64,000 nucleotides of DNA from Vibrio zhugei (GCF_003716875.1 NZ_CP033078.1:124001-188000), one strand, 5' to 3'; positions 18,377 to 28,653 are shown, counted from the stretch's first letter. Numbers and translations are program-made. The notes: generated by a model from the letters alone, not told the origin.

Positions 18377-19416
18377 AAGGATGACTTAACCTCTTGGTAA
18401 ATTTTTTGATAAAGCTCCGCGGTATGTTCAATGCGAAACGAGGTGAGTTTTTGCTGAGCCCCAGCACACAAAGTCTCACGTAATTGAGGATTCGCTTGCA
18501 CAGTCATGATGGCTGTCGCGAGGCCTTGGCTATCGCCGGGTTCAATAAGGAGCCCGGAGACGTGATCGTCGATGATATCGGGAATGCCACCCGTGCGACT
18601 TGCAATCACAGGCAATCCGCTATTCAGCCCTTCTAAAATGACGGAGCCCAAGCCCTCAGTATAGGAGGGATGGACTTGCAGATCGGCGGCGGCGAACCAA
18701 CTGCCCATATTCGATTGCTTACCGCAAAACGTCACATTAGTAAGTCCAGCGGCCAGAGTTTCTAACTGCTCGCGTGCTTTGCCGTCACCGAGCAAGGCAA
18801 AATGCACGTTGGCGTTCTGCTCTTGCAGAGCTTTTGCGGCCGCAATAGTGACATCAAACCCTTTATGTTGCAGCATATTCGCGGCATGAATCACGAGAAA
18901 ACGGTGCTTAAAGCGGCTGCGAATATCGTTCACTTCCGTCTCATCAATAGGATACGTCACTGGCGAGCTCGGGATTTTATACGGTGACAGCTGCGGGTAG
19001 GCGTGCTGAATTTTCGCGACAATATCACGACTGAGCCCAACAACGGCACTGGCTTTGCGGTACGCAATATTGGCGAGCCATTTCTTTTTGAGAGGGTTGT
19101 CGATTCGGCGGGTCACAATATAAGGAACGCCATGGCGTAGCTTCTGAATCAGCGCCCAATAAATCGCCCGGCCTTCATGAACATGGACGAGATCGCAGTC
19201 GGCCGTCACGGACGCGGCATGGGCCGCAAAGTAGTGGTTGGCGAGTACCACACGACACGGCAAAGCACGTACGGCTGCAACGAAAGGACTTTTGGGGTTC
19301 GCCACGACCGTCAGCTCATAACCTAATGCGGCTTGCTGTTTAATGAGCTGCAGAGTTTGGTTCTCTCCGCCGTGGTAGCCAGAGGCCAAGTTCACGTGGC
19401 AAATTTTCATAACCAT
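18373..19416 (-). CDS. Glycosyltransferase family 4, LPS core
   Basis: A GT-B fold transferase of 347 residues. The N-terminal half begins [19 protein letters not shown], containing the GGENQT donor loop. The C-terminal half has [34 protein letters not shown], the E-x7-E signature of GT4. The ATG at 19416 overlaps the previous stop (TAATG); a second ATG two codons on (19410) gives the more usual MKICHVN start. It lies between a KdtX-like GT2 gene and coaD in one operon. The sugar added is not readable from sequence. Confidence 0.87.
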   Translation of the reverse strand: MVMKICHVNLASGYHGGENQTLQLIKQQAALGYELTVVANPKSPFVAAVRALPCRVVLANHYFAAHAASVTADCDLVHVHEGRAIYWALIQKLRHGVPYIVTRRIDNPLKKKWLANIAYRKASAVVGLSRDIVAKIQHAYPQLSPYKIPSSPVTYPIDETEVNDIRSRFKHRFLVIHAANMLQHKGFDVTIAAAKALQEQNANVHFALLGDGKAREQLETLAAGLTNVTFCGKQSNMGSWFAAADLQVHPSYTEGLGSVILEGLNSGLPVIASRTGGIPDIIDDHVSGLLIEPGDSQGLATAIMTVQANPQLRETLCAGAQQKLTSFRIEHTAELYQKIYQEVKSSL

Positions 19417-20198
19417 TACCAGATCTTATTGAAGTCTTCTTTTTCAAGCACTTTAGGATCGCGTTGATACTCAAGCAACTTGGCGTATTTTAGATAGCTA
19501 TTAATGGCAGAGCTCAGCGCCACCGTCATACCATCAACACCACCGAGAAAGCCGCGTTGCATGATGTATTTACGAAAGAAGGCATTTAAGCCATGAGAAA
19601 AGGGGGAAAATGCATTCGCACGCTTACCTTTCTGGTACATGATTTTGGCGGCACGGCTACTGAAATTACGGCCAGGCTTGGCAAACAATTGACCTAAATT
19701 CTCAAACGAGTAGTGGATGAGATCGCAGTCGAGCTCTTTAGGGTTTTTCGCTTGCACAGAGGCGTGCTGTTTGACCTGTGAAAACTGAGTTTTCTGGCGG
19801 TTATAGAGGCGAATACAGTAATCGGGATACCAGCCACACTGTTTAACCCAGCGGCTACCAATATGATTACGACGACGGAAAGCAAAACCATCATGAGGAG
19901 TATTATCCAGATCCAGCGCTTGTATCGTGGCAATGGCTTCTGGTGTCAGGCGCTCATCAGCATCAATACTTAATACCCAATCATTGGTGGCATGAGGAAG
20001 GCCAACATTCTTTTGAAATCCATCGCCTAGGTAGGCTTGTTCAACCACTTTAGCGCCCATGGATTGAGCGATCGCCTGTGTGTCATCGGTACTCTGAGAA
20101 TCGACAATAATGATTTCAGAACAGACGGTCTGTAATGACTCGATGCATTCTTTAATGTTGTTCGCTTCGTTCAGGGTAATGACAATACCTGTAATCAT
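19416..20198 (-). CDS. Glycosyltransferase family 2, WaaE/KdtX-like
   Basis: A 260-residue GT2 transferase resembling WaaE/LgtF, which add beta-glucose to the first heptose of the core. It opens MITGIVITLNEANNIKECIESL and has VDSQSTDDT near 32-40 and the DXD-type SIDADERL at 77-84. The conserved QCGWYPDYCIRLYNR stretch fits the WaaE group. It is followed by a GT4 gene with a one-base overlap and preceded by a GT9 gene at 62 bases, forming one operon with coaD. Confidence 0.85.
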   Translation of the reverse strand: MITGIVITLNEANNIKECIESLQTVCSEIIIVDSQSTDDTQAIAQSMGAKVVEQAYLGDGFQKNVGLPHATNDWVLSIDADERLTPEAIATIQALDLDNTPHDGFAFRRRNHIGSRWVKQCGWYPDYCIRLYNRQKTQFSQVKQHASVQAKNPKELDCDLIHYSFENLGQLFAKPGRNFSSRAAKIMYQKGKRANAFSPFSHGLNAFFRKYIMQRGFLGGVDGMTVALSSAINSYLKYAKLLEYQRDPKVLEKEDFNKIW

Positions 20199-20260
20199 AC
20201 GTTTCTCTCTTATGCTCGCGGACTACTGCACCACTGTAGAGTGACAGTCTTGGTGCGAGT

Positions 20261-21316
20261 TTATAATAAATTGAAGTCTGCAACGACGTTATCAAACATG
20301 GCGATGACCGCGGGAACGGTAATGCGTTGCATGGCTGTTTCATCTTTAACCCGAGTTCGCCAATCCAGCTCAGCGATCGGTTTTTGGTGTTCTTCGGCAA
20401 TCGCCGCTTCATAAGCAGAAACCACGTATTGTCGATATTGATAAGGACCAGTACGTTGCGGGTTATGGTGCGCATATAAGCCGATGACGGGCGTATTCAC
20501 GGCATTGGCCATATGTGCAGGGCCAGTATCTGGCGCAATCACCATGTCCGCGTAATCCAGTAATGCTAGCATTTGTTTGATCGAACTTTGGCCGACCACG
20601 TTCGCCACTGGCGTCGTCAACTGCTCGGTAATACTCGCACTTAGGCGAGTTTCAACGGGAGAGGGACTGCCGGCAATAATCACGTGCCAGCCCTGTTGTT
20701 TCGCGTATTCAATCACACGCGCATAGCCCTCTGCCGTCCAATTTTTGTAGGACTTGCTGGCCCCAGGTACAAGCACGAGATTGTACTTTTGTTGATCGAG
20801 CTGTGCTCGCGCCCATTGTGCATCGGCATCGTCATAAGGAATAGACCACGTCGGTTCACTGCTAGGGATGCCAAGGGTATGACCGAATGCCATTAATCCA
20901 TCAAGCACATGCGGTGCGGGTGGCGAGGGCACTTTGACATTGGTGAACCAAGTTTGGAAGTCTTGGCTTCGTTTGGCATCAAAGCCGAGTTTATAACGCG
21001 CGTTAATTCCGAGTGTCGCAATACTGGCTCGTAATGCGTATTGCATATGCAAAAGCGCATCAAATTGACGGCCTTTGAGCGTTTTCCACAGTTGACGATA
21101 GCCCTGCCATCCTTGCTTTTTATCGAAGACGATGACTTCCACACCCGGTAAACCATCAATCAAACTGGCTTCTAACGTCCCTGTAATCCAAGTGATATGG
21201 GTGTCAGGCCAATATTGTTGGATTGCTTGAACCGCTGCAACGGTATTACATACATCTCCAATCGCAGAGAGTCGTAAAATACACAGTGATTGGGGGGCAG
21301 AATTAAATAGAGTCAT
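20261..21316 (-). CDS. Heptosyltransferase, family 9 (OpsX/WaaC-like)
   Basis: A GT9 enzyme of 351 residues. It begins with ILRLSAIGDVCNTVAAVQAIQQ (about 13-34), the family's N-terminal motif, and has VLVPGASKSYKNW and the C-terminal APDTGPAHMANAVNTPVIGLY. In Vibrio an OpsX-type enzyme adds the first heptose to Kdo, so heptosyltransferase I is the likely role; waaF elsewhere in the window is the second. It is the first gene of the operon that ends with coaD. Confidence 0.85.
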   Translation of the reverse strand: MTLFNSAPQSLCILRLSAIGDVCNTVAAVQAIQQYWPDTHITWITGTLEASLIDGLPGVEVIVFDKKQGWQGYRQLWKTLKGRQFDALLHMQYALRASIATLGINARYKLGFDAKRSQDFQTWFTNVKVPSPPAPHVLDGLMAFGHTLGIPSSEPTWSIPYDDADAQWARAQLDQQKYNLVLVPGASKSYKNWTAEGYARVIEYAKQQGWHVIIAGSPSPVETRLSASITEQLTTPVANVVGQSSIKQMLALLDYADMVIAPDTGPAHMANAVNTPVIGLYAHHNPQRTGPYQYRQYVVSAYEAAIAEEHQKPIAELDWRTRVKDETAMQRITVPAVIAMFDNVVADFNLL

Positions 21317-21628
21317 TAACTACTCTCTTCTCCAGTGGTTAGGGTATGTCAGTCGCGCGATCAATCAGACGGATTGACTTCGTCATGAGGTCAAGCTTAT
21401 TTGAACACGAATTGTAGAGGGCGCAAGCCATTACGTCTATCTCATCCTACTATTATTTAAGCAATAAGAGAGAGATAAGCAATGGCCGTTGTTCGTATGT
21501 CTACGCAGCGTTAATCCTCGACAGAGATTATCTTCATTGGCAGATTAATGTAAACTAATCACAGGTAAATCCTTGCCGATATACCTAAATGTCGATGATA
21601 TTAGTGATCTTAATACAAGGTGAGCGCA
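21317..21628. other. Divergent intergenic region between heptosyltransferase and kdkA
   Basis: About 310 bases without a credible gene, lying between two divergently transcribed LPS-core units, and so expected to hold both promoters. I see no perfect -10/-35 pair. Confidence 0.5.
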
Positions 21629-22345
21629 GTGATAAAAGAACTTCAACAAGCCAATCAAACCATTTGGTATGATGACGACCGTCTGCACGATGATCCTTGG
21701 CGTTGCTTTGATCCCCGCTATTGGCAAGCGCAAAATAAGGTTACTGGTAGTGCTCAAGGGCGGGGCACGACGTGGTTTGTGCAGTTAGACACGATGGAAG
21801 CGGCGCTGCGCCATTATCGACGTGGTGGATTATTTGGTAAGTTAGTTAAAGATCAGTATTGGTTCACCGATTGGCAAAGTACCCGCAGCCATCAAGAATT
21901 TGTGTTACTAGACGCTTTGCAACAAGCGAATGTGAATGTGCCCAAACCCATTGCGGCTCGTGCGGTAAAGTGTGGACCTTGGTATCGTGCCGATCTCTTG
22001 AGTGAAAAAATTCAAAATGCACAGGATCTTGTTGGCATTCTGCGCCATGCTTCGTTAACTCAAGAACACTACCAACGCATTGGCGAAATGATTGGCCGCA
22101 TGCATCGTGCTCATGTCAATCATACTGATTTGAATATTCATAACATTCTCATTGATGACCAAGACGATGTTTGGATCATCGATTTTGATAAATGTGGGTT
22201 TGCCTCTGAGCATGGCGAGTGGAAGAGTGCTAATTTAGAGCGTTTAAAACGTTCATTTGTTAAAGAGCAGCCACAGTTTAGTACTCCGTGGCCACAGCTA
22301 TGCTGGTCATGGTTACTGGATGGCTATCAGGCCGTATCTCAATAG
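21629..22345 (+). CDS. kdkA: 3-deoxy-D-manno-octulosonic acid kinase
   Basis: Phosphorylates the single Kdo of the inner core in Vibrio and Haemophilus-type LPS. The 238-residue product has a kinase-like fold with the YRRGGLFGKLVKD loop near 52-64, the catalytic HTDLNIHNILID near 166-177 and the metal-binding IDFDKC near 185. Two GTG starts are possible (21620 and 21629). The one at 21629 is preferred because AAGGTGAG is at the right distance. It sits beside waaA, whose product supplies its substrate. Confidence 0.92.
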   Translation: MIKELQQANQTIWYDDDRLHDDPWRCFDPRYWQAQNKVTGSAQGRGTTWFVQLDTMEAALRHYRRGGLFGKLVKDQYWFTDWQSTRSHQEFVLLDALQQANVNVPKPIAARAVKCGPWYRADLLSEKIQNAQDLVGILRHASLTQEHYQRIGEMIGRMHRAHVNHTDLNIHNILIDDQDDVWIIDFDKCGFASEHGEWKSANLERLKRSFVKEQPQFSTPWPQLCWSWLLDGYQAVSQ

Positions 22346-22482
22346 CAAACACGGCGGCTGTATAAAATAGCAACGCTTATGTGTTTATTTCGTGATTTTT
22401 CGCTGAACATTGTCTGATTTTTACCATAATCGCGTAGAATTCGGCAGCAATGTTCTTAATTAAGGTTAACCACTCGCGCATT

Positions 22483-23757
22483 ATGTTTCGTGCTTTTTAT
22501 ACTTTACTAATCTTGGTTGTCTCACCCCTGTTTTTGTACTCATTGTTGAAAAAGCGCAGTGATAAGCCACATATTGGACGTCGTTGGATTGAGTACTTTG
22601 GGTATTGTGAACCAGTAAAAACATCAGAGCCTGTGATTTGGTTACATACGGTATCGGTGGGAGAAGTGATTGGTGCAACGCCGTTTGTGAAAGCACTCAA
22701 GCTGCGTTATCCACATACTAAGGTGGTGATGACTACCACCACGACCACAGGCGCTGCGCAAGCGGAAAAATTAGGCCCGTTGGTTGAGCACCGTTTTATG
22801 CCGTTGGACTTTCCTTGGGCCATTAAACGCTTTATTCGACGTATTCAGCCATCACAACTTCTCATTATGGAAACCGAGTTATGGCCAAATACCTTAGCGA
22901 TCACACATCGCATGCAAGTGCCGATTGCGGTCATTAATGCCCGCCTTTCTGCTCGCTCCTGTGGACGTTATCAAAAGCTGCCCGCGATTGGTGCTTTTCT
23001 CGCCCGCCATATCGATCAGATATTTTGTTTGCATCAAGATGATGCCGAGCGATTTAAAGCGCTGGGTTTTCGTGCCGATCAACTCAGTGTCACCGGATCG
23101 CTCAAATTTGATATTACGGTCGCCGACAGCGTGATCCGTGCGGGAAAACAATTGCGTTACCGACTGGGAGCGAAGCGTCCGGTGTGGATTGCCGCCAGTA
23201 CCCATCAAGGAGAAGATGCCATTGTATTAGCGGCTCACCGTTTACTACTCAAGCGTTGTCCCGATGCTTTGTTAATTTTGGTGCCGCGTCATCCGGAACG
23301 ATTTCAATCAGTGGCCGGGGAAATTACCGAGCATGGCCTCTCGTATGAGCGTCGCACGGACAATCACAAGGGAGCAATGTTATCTCAGGTGTATCTGGCC
23401 GATACCATGGGGGAAATGATGCAATTATTAGCGGCGAGTGATGTGTGTTTTATGGGCGGAAGTCTGCTCGGGGATAAAGTGGGCGGACATAATTTATTAG
23501 AACCTGCGGCATTGAGTTTGCCAACGCTAACCGGCCCGAGTTATTTTAATTTTAGTGATATTGCAGGGCAGTTAATTGCCGCGCAGGCGACCGTAGTGTG
23601 TGACTCCCATGAACGTATTGCCGAAGCCTTGATTCACTTGCTGGATCACCCTGAGCAGCGCATTGAGTGTGGTCAGCATGCTTACCGTGTCGTTCAGCAT
23701 AATCGAGGTGCGATTGATAGAACATTAACAGGATTGTTTCCCAATGAAGACGCTTGA
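22483..23757 (+). CDS. waaA: Lipid IV(A) 3-deoxy-D-manno-octulosonic acid transferase
   Basis: Adds Kdo from CMP-Kdo to the lipid A precursor at the inner membrane. The protein begins with a membrane anchor (MFRAFYTLLILVVSPLFLYSLL), then WLHTVSVGEVIGATPFVKAL (the GEV acceptor region), and includes TTTTTGAAQA and SLLGDKVGGHNLLEPAAL. An upstream ATG at 22450 is possible; the one at 22483 gives the family's N-terminus, though neither has a clear ribosome site. KdkA next door suggests that the enzyme is of the monofunctional type, adding one Kdo. It overlaps the PIG-L gene by 14 bases. Confidence 0.93.
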   Translation: MFRAFYTLLILVVSPLFLYSLLKKRSDKPHIGRRWIEYFGYCEPVKTSEPVIWLHTVSVGEVIGATPFVKALKLRYPHTKVVMTTTTTTGAAQAEKLGPLVEHRFMPLDFPWAIKRFIRRIQPSQLLIMETELWPNTLAITHRMQVPIAVINARLSARSCGRYQKLPAIGAFLARHIDQIFCLHQDDAERFKALGFRADQLSVTGSLKFDITVADSVIRAGKQLRYRLGAKRPVWIAASTHQGEDAIVLAAHRLLLKRCPDALLILVPRHPERFQSVAGEITEHGLSYERRTDNHKGAMLSQVYLADTMGEMMQLLAASDVCFMGGSLLGDKVGGHNLLEPAALSLPTLTGPSYFNFSDIAGQLIAAQATVVCDSHERIAEALIHLLDHPEQRIECGQHAYRVVQHNRGAIDRTLTGLFPNEDA

Positions 23758-25042
23758 TTACCAATACCCTTTACAGCCTGATTGGCATATCCCCGCGACA
23801 TTGGACGCCTCTGGTCACCTTGCTTTCGACGAAAATCTATTACCAGAGACCACGCGAGTGACAGTATTACTGGAAGTCAGTTATACCTCGACCAGTAATA
23901 AAAGAATGGGGAAGGTGGAACTGAGACAACCGGGTTGGCAGCCTGAAGCGCGTGAGCATGAGCAATTTTTTGAAGCTCAACAACGTGGTAAGCGTTATCT
24001 CAACCTAACCGGATTACCCAATTTACACGAGGTCCAGTGTCTCACTCATGATTGTACCTTGGCTTCGCAAGCCTCATTGTTACTGTTTCGCGAGCCGCCG
24101 ATGGCGCATGGTCCGATATTGATCATTGCTCCACATGCCGATGATGCGGAATTGGCGGCTTTCGGTGTGTACCAACACCGGCATTCGCAGGTGTGGATAG
24201 CGACCTTGTATGCCGGTGAGTCGTTGCAGAAAATGTCGAAACAATACATTCCAGACTTGGATAACAGTATGGAAGCGGGATGTCCTCGAAAAGCGACCAT
24301 TCGACACTGGAATAGCATGACAACGCCACTGCTTGCCAAAGTACCCGCGGATCAACTCGTTTGTTTGGGATATTCAGGTATTACCGTAGAGACGCTGTAT
24401 GATGCGCCACATGATGCAATCATTCATGGCGCGGGTAAAGGCTACTCACCAGTCGCATTTCGCGGGTTAAATGTCTTGAGCTTGTCCAATGATCGGGAGG
24501 AGCTCAATACACCACAAGCGATGGTCAATGAACTATCAGAGCTATTGTTGCGAATCCAACCCACGACCGTACTGGTGACCGACCCAGAGGTTGACCCTCA
24601 CCCTGAGCATAAAGCGGCGGCGCACGCTCTCGCTCTTGCGATGGCGCAAAGTGATTATGTTCCTCAGAACGTGTTAATGTATGTTAATCATTTGGAAGGC
24701 ATCAAAGATTTTCCATACGGCCCCGAGCATACGACGACCGCATTAGCTCCGTGCTATAAGCCTTATCAATATTTCCATCAAGTGCAAGTATATAGCTACT
24801 CTTTATCCTTGGCAGAGCAAAAAGAGAAAGTAGTCGCATTTGATACCATGCATGACTTACGTGCTTCTGCTTCGCTAGAAAAGCAAATCAAACGCTGGTG
24901 GCATGAGAAGCGATATGGTTACGGTTATCGCTACTATGGTAATCACATGTATTTTCAAACACACATCAAAGCCGCTGAAGTCTTTACAGTACTATCCGGT
25001 CATAACTATCGTGAGCAGTTACTGACATCACGTACGTCATAA
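23744..25042 (+). CDS. PIG-L family deacetylase, probable LPS core modification
   Basis: A 432-residue protein. Residues from about 125 contain the PIG-L zinc-dependent deacetylase motif, APHADDAELAAFG (near 129-141), and DPEVDPHPEHKAA (near 278), which supplies the later histidines. The first 120 residues form a strand-rich domain I do not recognise. PIG-L enzymes remove N-acetyl groups from GlcNAc-containing glycans, so an LPS core sugar is the likely substrate. The start overlaps waaA by 14 bases, which implies translational coupling. A bidirectional terminator follows at once. Confidence 0.85.
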   Translation: MKTLDYQYPLQPDWHIPATLDASGHLAFDENLLPETTRVTVLLEVSYTSTSNKRMGKVELRQPGWQPEAREHEQFFEAQQRGKRYLNLTGLPNLHEVQCLTHDCTLASQASLLLFREPPMAHGPILIIAPHADDAELAAFGVYQHRHSQVWIATLYAGESLQKMSKQYIPDLDNSMEAGCPRKATIRHWNSMTTPLLAKVPADQLVCLGYSGITVETLYDAPHDAIIHGAGKGYSPVAFRGLNVLSLSNDREELNTPQAMVNELSELLLRIQPTTVLVTDPEVDPHPEHKAAAHALALAMAQSDYVPQNVLMYVNHLEGIKDFPYGPEHTTTALAPCYKPYQYFHQVQVYSYSLSLAEQKEKVVAFDTMHDLRASASLEKQIKRWWHEKRYGYGYRYYGNHMYFQTHIKAAEVFTVLSGHNYREQLLTSRTS

Positions 25043-25044
25043 AC

Positions 25045-25079
25045 AAAAAATAGGCCAGTGTTCACTGGCCTATTTTTTT
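25045..25079. terminator. Bidirectional terminator after the PIG-L gene
   Basis: AAAAAATAGGCCAGTG and CACTGGCCTATTTTTTT form a perfect stem of over 12 pairs with a two-base loop, between convergent genes. Confidence 0.93.
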
Positions 25080-25100
25080 GAAAAACGATGAGGGACGTCG

Positions 25101-26285
25101 CTACTTAACGAGCTTTGAGGTAAATGTGTCCAAATACGTTTGTACGATGCGCTGGCCATCGAACTGGGCTAAGGATGATTGCACTGCGGCTTGATAGATG
25201 TCATCACGCGGGGTGGTGAGGGCTTGGTACATAGCATGAGCTAACGCCTCTGGCGTCATCTCCGCCAAGAAATGGCTCAGGGGCCCTTGCATGATTTGTG
25301 TCACTCCGCCAGGACAGCGTGTTGCCGCGACAGGAGCGCCGCAGGCCAGTGCTTCAATCAGCACCATGCCTAAGCCTTCAGACTTTGAACTTAACGTGAA
25401 TAAGTTTGCATGAGCAAACCAAGGATAAGGTGGCATTTGCTGGCCTTTAAGAAAAACACGATGCGCTAAGCCGAGCTGTGAAATTTTATGCTCAATGGCA
25501 GCACGCTCGCGGCCTTCACCAACGATGACTAAATCCTGTGGGATGTCATAGCGTTCGACTAATAAGTGATAGGCCTCAATCAAAAGCGGCACATTTTTAA
25601 TTGGACTCAAACGGCCCAACCCTAAAATATACGGCCTAGGATGTAAGCTGTTTTTATCCGCCTGGCTTTGCTCAGCGATGCGGTCGTATTCGAGTGGGTT
25701 GCTGATCAAGGTCGCACTGCGTGGCGTAATACCATGCAGTTGAGTAATCGCTTGGAAGTTATCCATCACGCCCTGTGAAATACACACCATCTGTCGGTGC
25801 CCATAAATCCCTTGAAAAGCCCGTTGTGATAGGCGGCCATAGTGGTATTTTCCTTGAACACTTTCACAGACAAACACAAATCGTGGATCTTGCAGTGGCC
25901 AAACATGCTCAAAAGTACCATGACCACGAAACACAATCAGATCAAATTCCGCGCCATTGCGGCTTTCTAATTGCTGCAGACGTTTCGCAAAGGCTCTACA
26001 TTCGGCATAGGCAAACAATCGCGCGTAGCTTTTACGGGCAAACAGATTGGCAATACGACAAGCCACCATCCATAGTGCCCCTAACCCCGTGCGTAATACA
26101 TCCTTTTTCACATCAAACAAATGAATCGGAATCGTCGGATCGTCAGGTTGCAGTTCCACGGGTCGATTTTTTAAGTAGAGCAGCTCCACATGGTGACCCG
26201 CTTTGTGAAACGCGTTGGTTAAGTTAACGGCAACACGTTCCATGCCTCCGACTTTTAGGCTATTGACGACGACGGCAATTCTCAT
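25101..26285 (-). CDS. Glycosyltransferase family 4, LPS core
   Basis: A 394-residue GT-B enzyme. It opens MRIAVVVNSLKVGGMERVAVNL, with the GGMER donor loop. The C-terminal half has YILGLGRLSPIKNVPLLIEAY and SSKSEGLGMVLIEALACGAPVAATRCPGG, the E-x7-E signature. Its start overlaps the waaL stop by four bases, so it is the last gene of the lpxM-waaF-waaL operon. Residue specificity is unknown. Confidence 0.87.
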   Translation of the reverse strand: MRIAVVVNSLKVGGMERVAVNLTNAFHKAGHHVELLYLKNRPVELQPDDPTIPIHLFDVKKDVLRTGLGALWMVACRIANLFARKSYARLFAYAECRAFAKRLQQLESRNGAEFDLIVFRGHGTFEHVWPLQDPRFVFVCESVQGKYHYGRLSQRAFQGIYGHRQMVCISQGVMDNFQAITQLHGITPRSATLISNPLEYDRIAEQSQADKNSLHPRPYILGLGRLSPIKNVPLLIEAYHLLVERYDIPQDLVIVGEGRERAAIEHKISQLGLAHRVFLKGQQMPPYPWFAHANLFTLSSKSEGLGMVLIEALACGAPVAATRCPGGVTQIMQGPLSHFLAEMTPEALAHAMYQALTTPRDDIYQAAVQSSLAQFDGQRIVQTYLDTFTSKLVK

Positions 26286-27634
26286 GTAAGTGCCTTACGC
26301 TGATTATCGTTATCAAATAACCTTTTCGTTAACACAAATGAATACAAACCACCCAAAATGACGTTATGAGCAAAGACACCGTAGGTTCTGTAGTTAAACG
26401 ATTCAAAAAAGTTAATGCTGAACCAGTAAATCGCAAAACATAACGCTAGCATGAGCCAGTTTTCTGCGTTAGGTAATGTTGAACGCAGTTTAAATAGTTG
26501 ACGAGTAACCGTAATATATATCGAATTCAGCACGATAAATCCGAACAAGCCATAGCTGACCAGCGTATCCATATGGAAGCTATGTAGGTGACGTAACCCT
26601 TTAATGGTGGCAAAGTTTTCATTGATTCGTTCTGAAAAAACTTGGGATTGAGATATGACAAGACCTGGGCCATGCACGCCAACGCCAAGTAAAGGGTGGC
26701 GTTGAATCCAAGGAATCGCTTCAATCCACGAATTTAGCCTGATACCGATGCTGGACATAGGGATATGTGAGGTATCTAGATGCATAATGTCTTGTAATGA
26801 TTGTATGTCTTTGGGAGAGAATCGTTGCATAATGAAGGGGAGTGAAGCATACAGAGCGATACTGGCCGCCAAGAAAGCACTGATATAGAAGAGAATCACT
26901 GTCGCAACTTTGGTGTGTGTATATGTTACCTTGTATAAAAGTGGGAATAACCCCATAACCATCAGTAACCCGACAAACACCATCCTTGATTGAGTGATGA
27001 CAACCATGATTGCAAAGAATGCCATAGTTAAACACATCAGTGCCGGAGCAGAATATTTCAAAAGGTTATTCGTATAGCCTTTGATGTAATATTTGATCTG
27101 TATCAGCGCAAACATACTAATGATTAAGCATAGGCCAGAGAACATAGATGTGTATTGGGCATTTTTAATGTTAAAATCAACGCGTTTATCATGAAAAATG
27201 CCCATTTCAAAAGAGTGCATAAAATTGGATTTGATGCATATCCCAAGAATAAAACTGACAATAAAACAAAAAAACAGGATGTAGATGAGTTTCTTTTCCC
27301 CTTTTAACCAATATGCAATAAAGACGAAAAGAAACAATCTGGCTAATTTATCGAGCTCGGGGATGGCTCTTGCTGAATCAGGAATATAAAAAAGACTGTT
27401 ACACCAACTGAGCACTGAGACAATTAACGCTAAGGCGAGTGTAATGATAACTGGGTCGCGATAAATTCTACTGCGATGTACATAGAGTATGCCGACAGAG
27501 CCGAGAATAAAGATAGCTCGAAAAGCATCCGAGAGATGTTCAAATGCAATCGCACATGAAACGTAGCCAAAAATAGCAAACAACATGATAGCGCGATAGC
27601 GTTGACCTAAAAATACAGTAGAAAAAGTGTTCAT
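26282..27634 (-). CDS. waaL: O-antigen ligase
   Basis: Joins lipid-linked O-polysaccharide to the lipid A-core on the periplasmic side. The 450-residue protein has roughly ten to twelve hydrophobic segments and a large periplasmic loop with RLNSWIEAIPWIQRHPLLGVG and HSFHMDTLVSYGLFGF. The latter matches the H[NSQ]x9GxxG signature of WaaL. Four-base overlaps with waaF and the following GT4 show one operon. A Wzy polymerase is the main alternative, but the position among core genes and the motif favour the ligase. Confidence 0.88.
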   Translation of the reverse strand: MNTFSTVFLGQRYRAIMLFAIFGYVSCAIAFEHLSDAFRAIFILGSVGILYVHRSRIYRDPVIITLALALIVSVLSWCNSLFYIPDSARAIPELDKLARLFLFVFIAYWLKGEKKLIYILFFCFIVSFILGICIKSNFMHSFEMGIFHDKRVDFNIKNAQYTSMFSGLCLIISMFALIQIKYYIKGYTNNLLKYSAPALMCLTMAFFAIMVVITQSRMVFVGLLMVMGLFPLLYKVTYTHTKVATVILFYISAFLAASIALYASLPFIMQRFSPKDIQSLQDIMHLDTSHIPMSSIGIRLNSWIEAIPWIQRHPLLGVGVHGPGLVISQSQVFSERINENFATIKGLRHLHSFHMDTLVSYGLFGFIVLNSIYITVTRQLFKLRSTLPNAENWLMLALCFAIYWFSINFFESFNYRTYGVFAHNVILGGLYSFVLTKRLFDNDNQRKALT

Positions 27635-28653
27635 AATAGATGCATTACTCTTTGCGGTTTTAATTCAGTCAGACATCTCATGTGTCCAAGTGGGCATTGT
27701 CGTTGAAAACACGGACGACATTCAATATCTGTGCCAACAATGCTTACTTTGTCAGTAAGCGGCGGGGTGTAATTGGGGGAAGTGGAGCCATAGACCCCAA
27801 TGACATAGCAACCCACCGCTGCCGCGACGTGCATTAAGCCAGAGTCGTTACTGACGACGGTTCGGCAAGCTCCTAATAAGTCGATTGCTTCAATGAGTGA
27901 TGTTTGTCCCGCTAAGACTTTTAAGTTCTCTTGTTGTTCGACCACTAATTGTTTAATGGCTTCGCAGGTCGGCGTATCTTTGCCGGAGCCAAATAGCCAT
28001 ACTTGATAACCATTATTGACGGCATATTGAGCGACTTGCGCATAATGTTCGACTGGCCATTGTTTGGATGGGCCAAATTCAGCACCAGGGCACAGGCCTA
28101 AAATCGGTTTGTCAGTCGCGAGCGAAAATTTTTCAATAGCACTCTGCTGCGCCTTGCGATCAATGACTAAAGAGGGGCGTGGTAAGGTATCAATGCCCCC
28201 AAGAGAGCTTGAATCCACCATTTCTTTTTTCGGATGTGCCAGCGCAACTAAGCGTTCCACCATATATTGAAAGGCTTTACGGTTCGGGCGAATATCATTG
28301 AGAAGGCCATAGCGGCTTTCGCCTTTCCAGCCGATGCGTTTAGGTATTCCTGCAAATAAAGGCACCAATGCCGATTTAGCGGAACGAGGAATCACATAAG
28401 CCCGCTCATACCCCCCTTTGGCTAGCTTACGGCCTAATTGATAGCGCGTTTTTAAACCAAAATTACCGTGCCCAACTGGCATTTCAATCGCATGACGAAC
28501 TTCAGGCATGCGCTCTAAGAGCGGTTTACACCACCCTGGGGCAAGCACATCAATCTCAGTATGCGGTTCTTGTTGTTTCAGGCGCTTAAACAGTGACTGT
28601 GACATCACCATGTCACCCACCCAAGAAGGGCCTATGATTAACACTTTACTCAT
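27631..28653 (-). CDS. waaF: ADP-heptose:LPS heptosyltransferase II
   Basis: Adds the second L-glycero-D-manno-heptose of the inner core. The 340-residue product begins MSKVLIIGPSWVGDMVMSQSLFK, the WaaF form of the GT9 N-terminus, and contains LGLCPGAEFGPSKQWP and SNDSGLMHVAAAVG. The frame is open to 28722, but the ATG at 28653 has GGAAG seven bases before it and gives the family start. Its start overlaps the end of the lpxM-like gene by eight bases. Confidence 0.93.
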   Translation of the reverse strand: MSKVLIIGPSWVGDMVMSQSLFKRLKQQEPHTEIDVLAPGWCKPLLERMPEVRHAIEMPVGHGNFGLKTRYQLGRKLAKGGYERAYVIPRSAKSALVPLFAGIPKRIGWKGESRYGLLNDIRPNRKAFQYMVERLVALAHPKKEMVDSSSLGGIDTLPRPSLVIDRKAQQSAIEKFSLATDKPILGLCPGAEFGPSKQWPVEHYAQVAQYAVNNGYQVWLFGSGKDTPTCEAIKQLVVEQQENLKVLAGQTSLIEAIDLLGACRTVVSNDSGLMHVAAAVGCYVIGVYGSTSPNYTPPLTDKVSIVGTDIECRPCFQRQCPLGHMRCLTELKPQRVMHLL

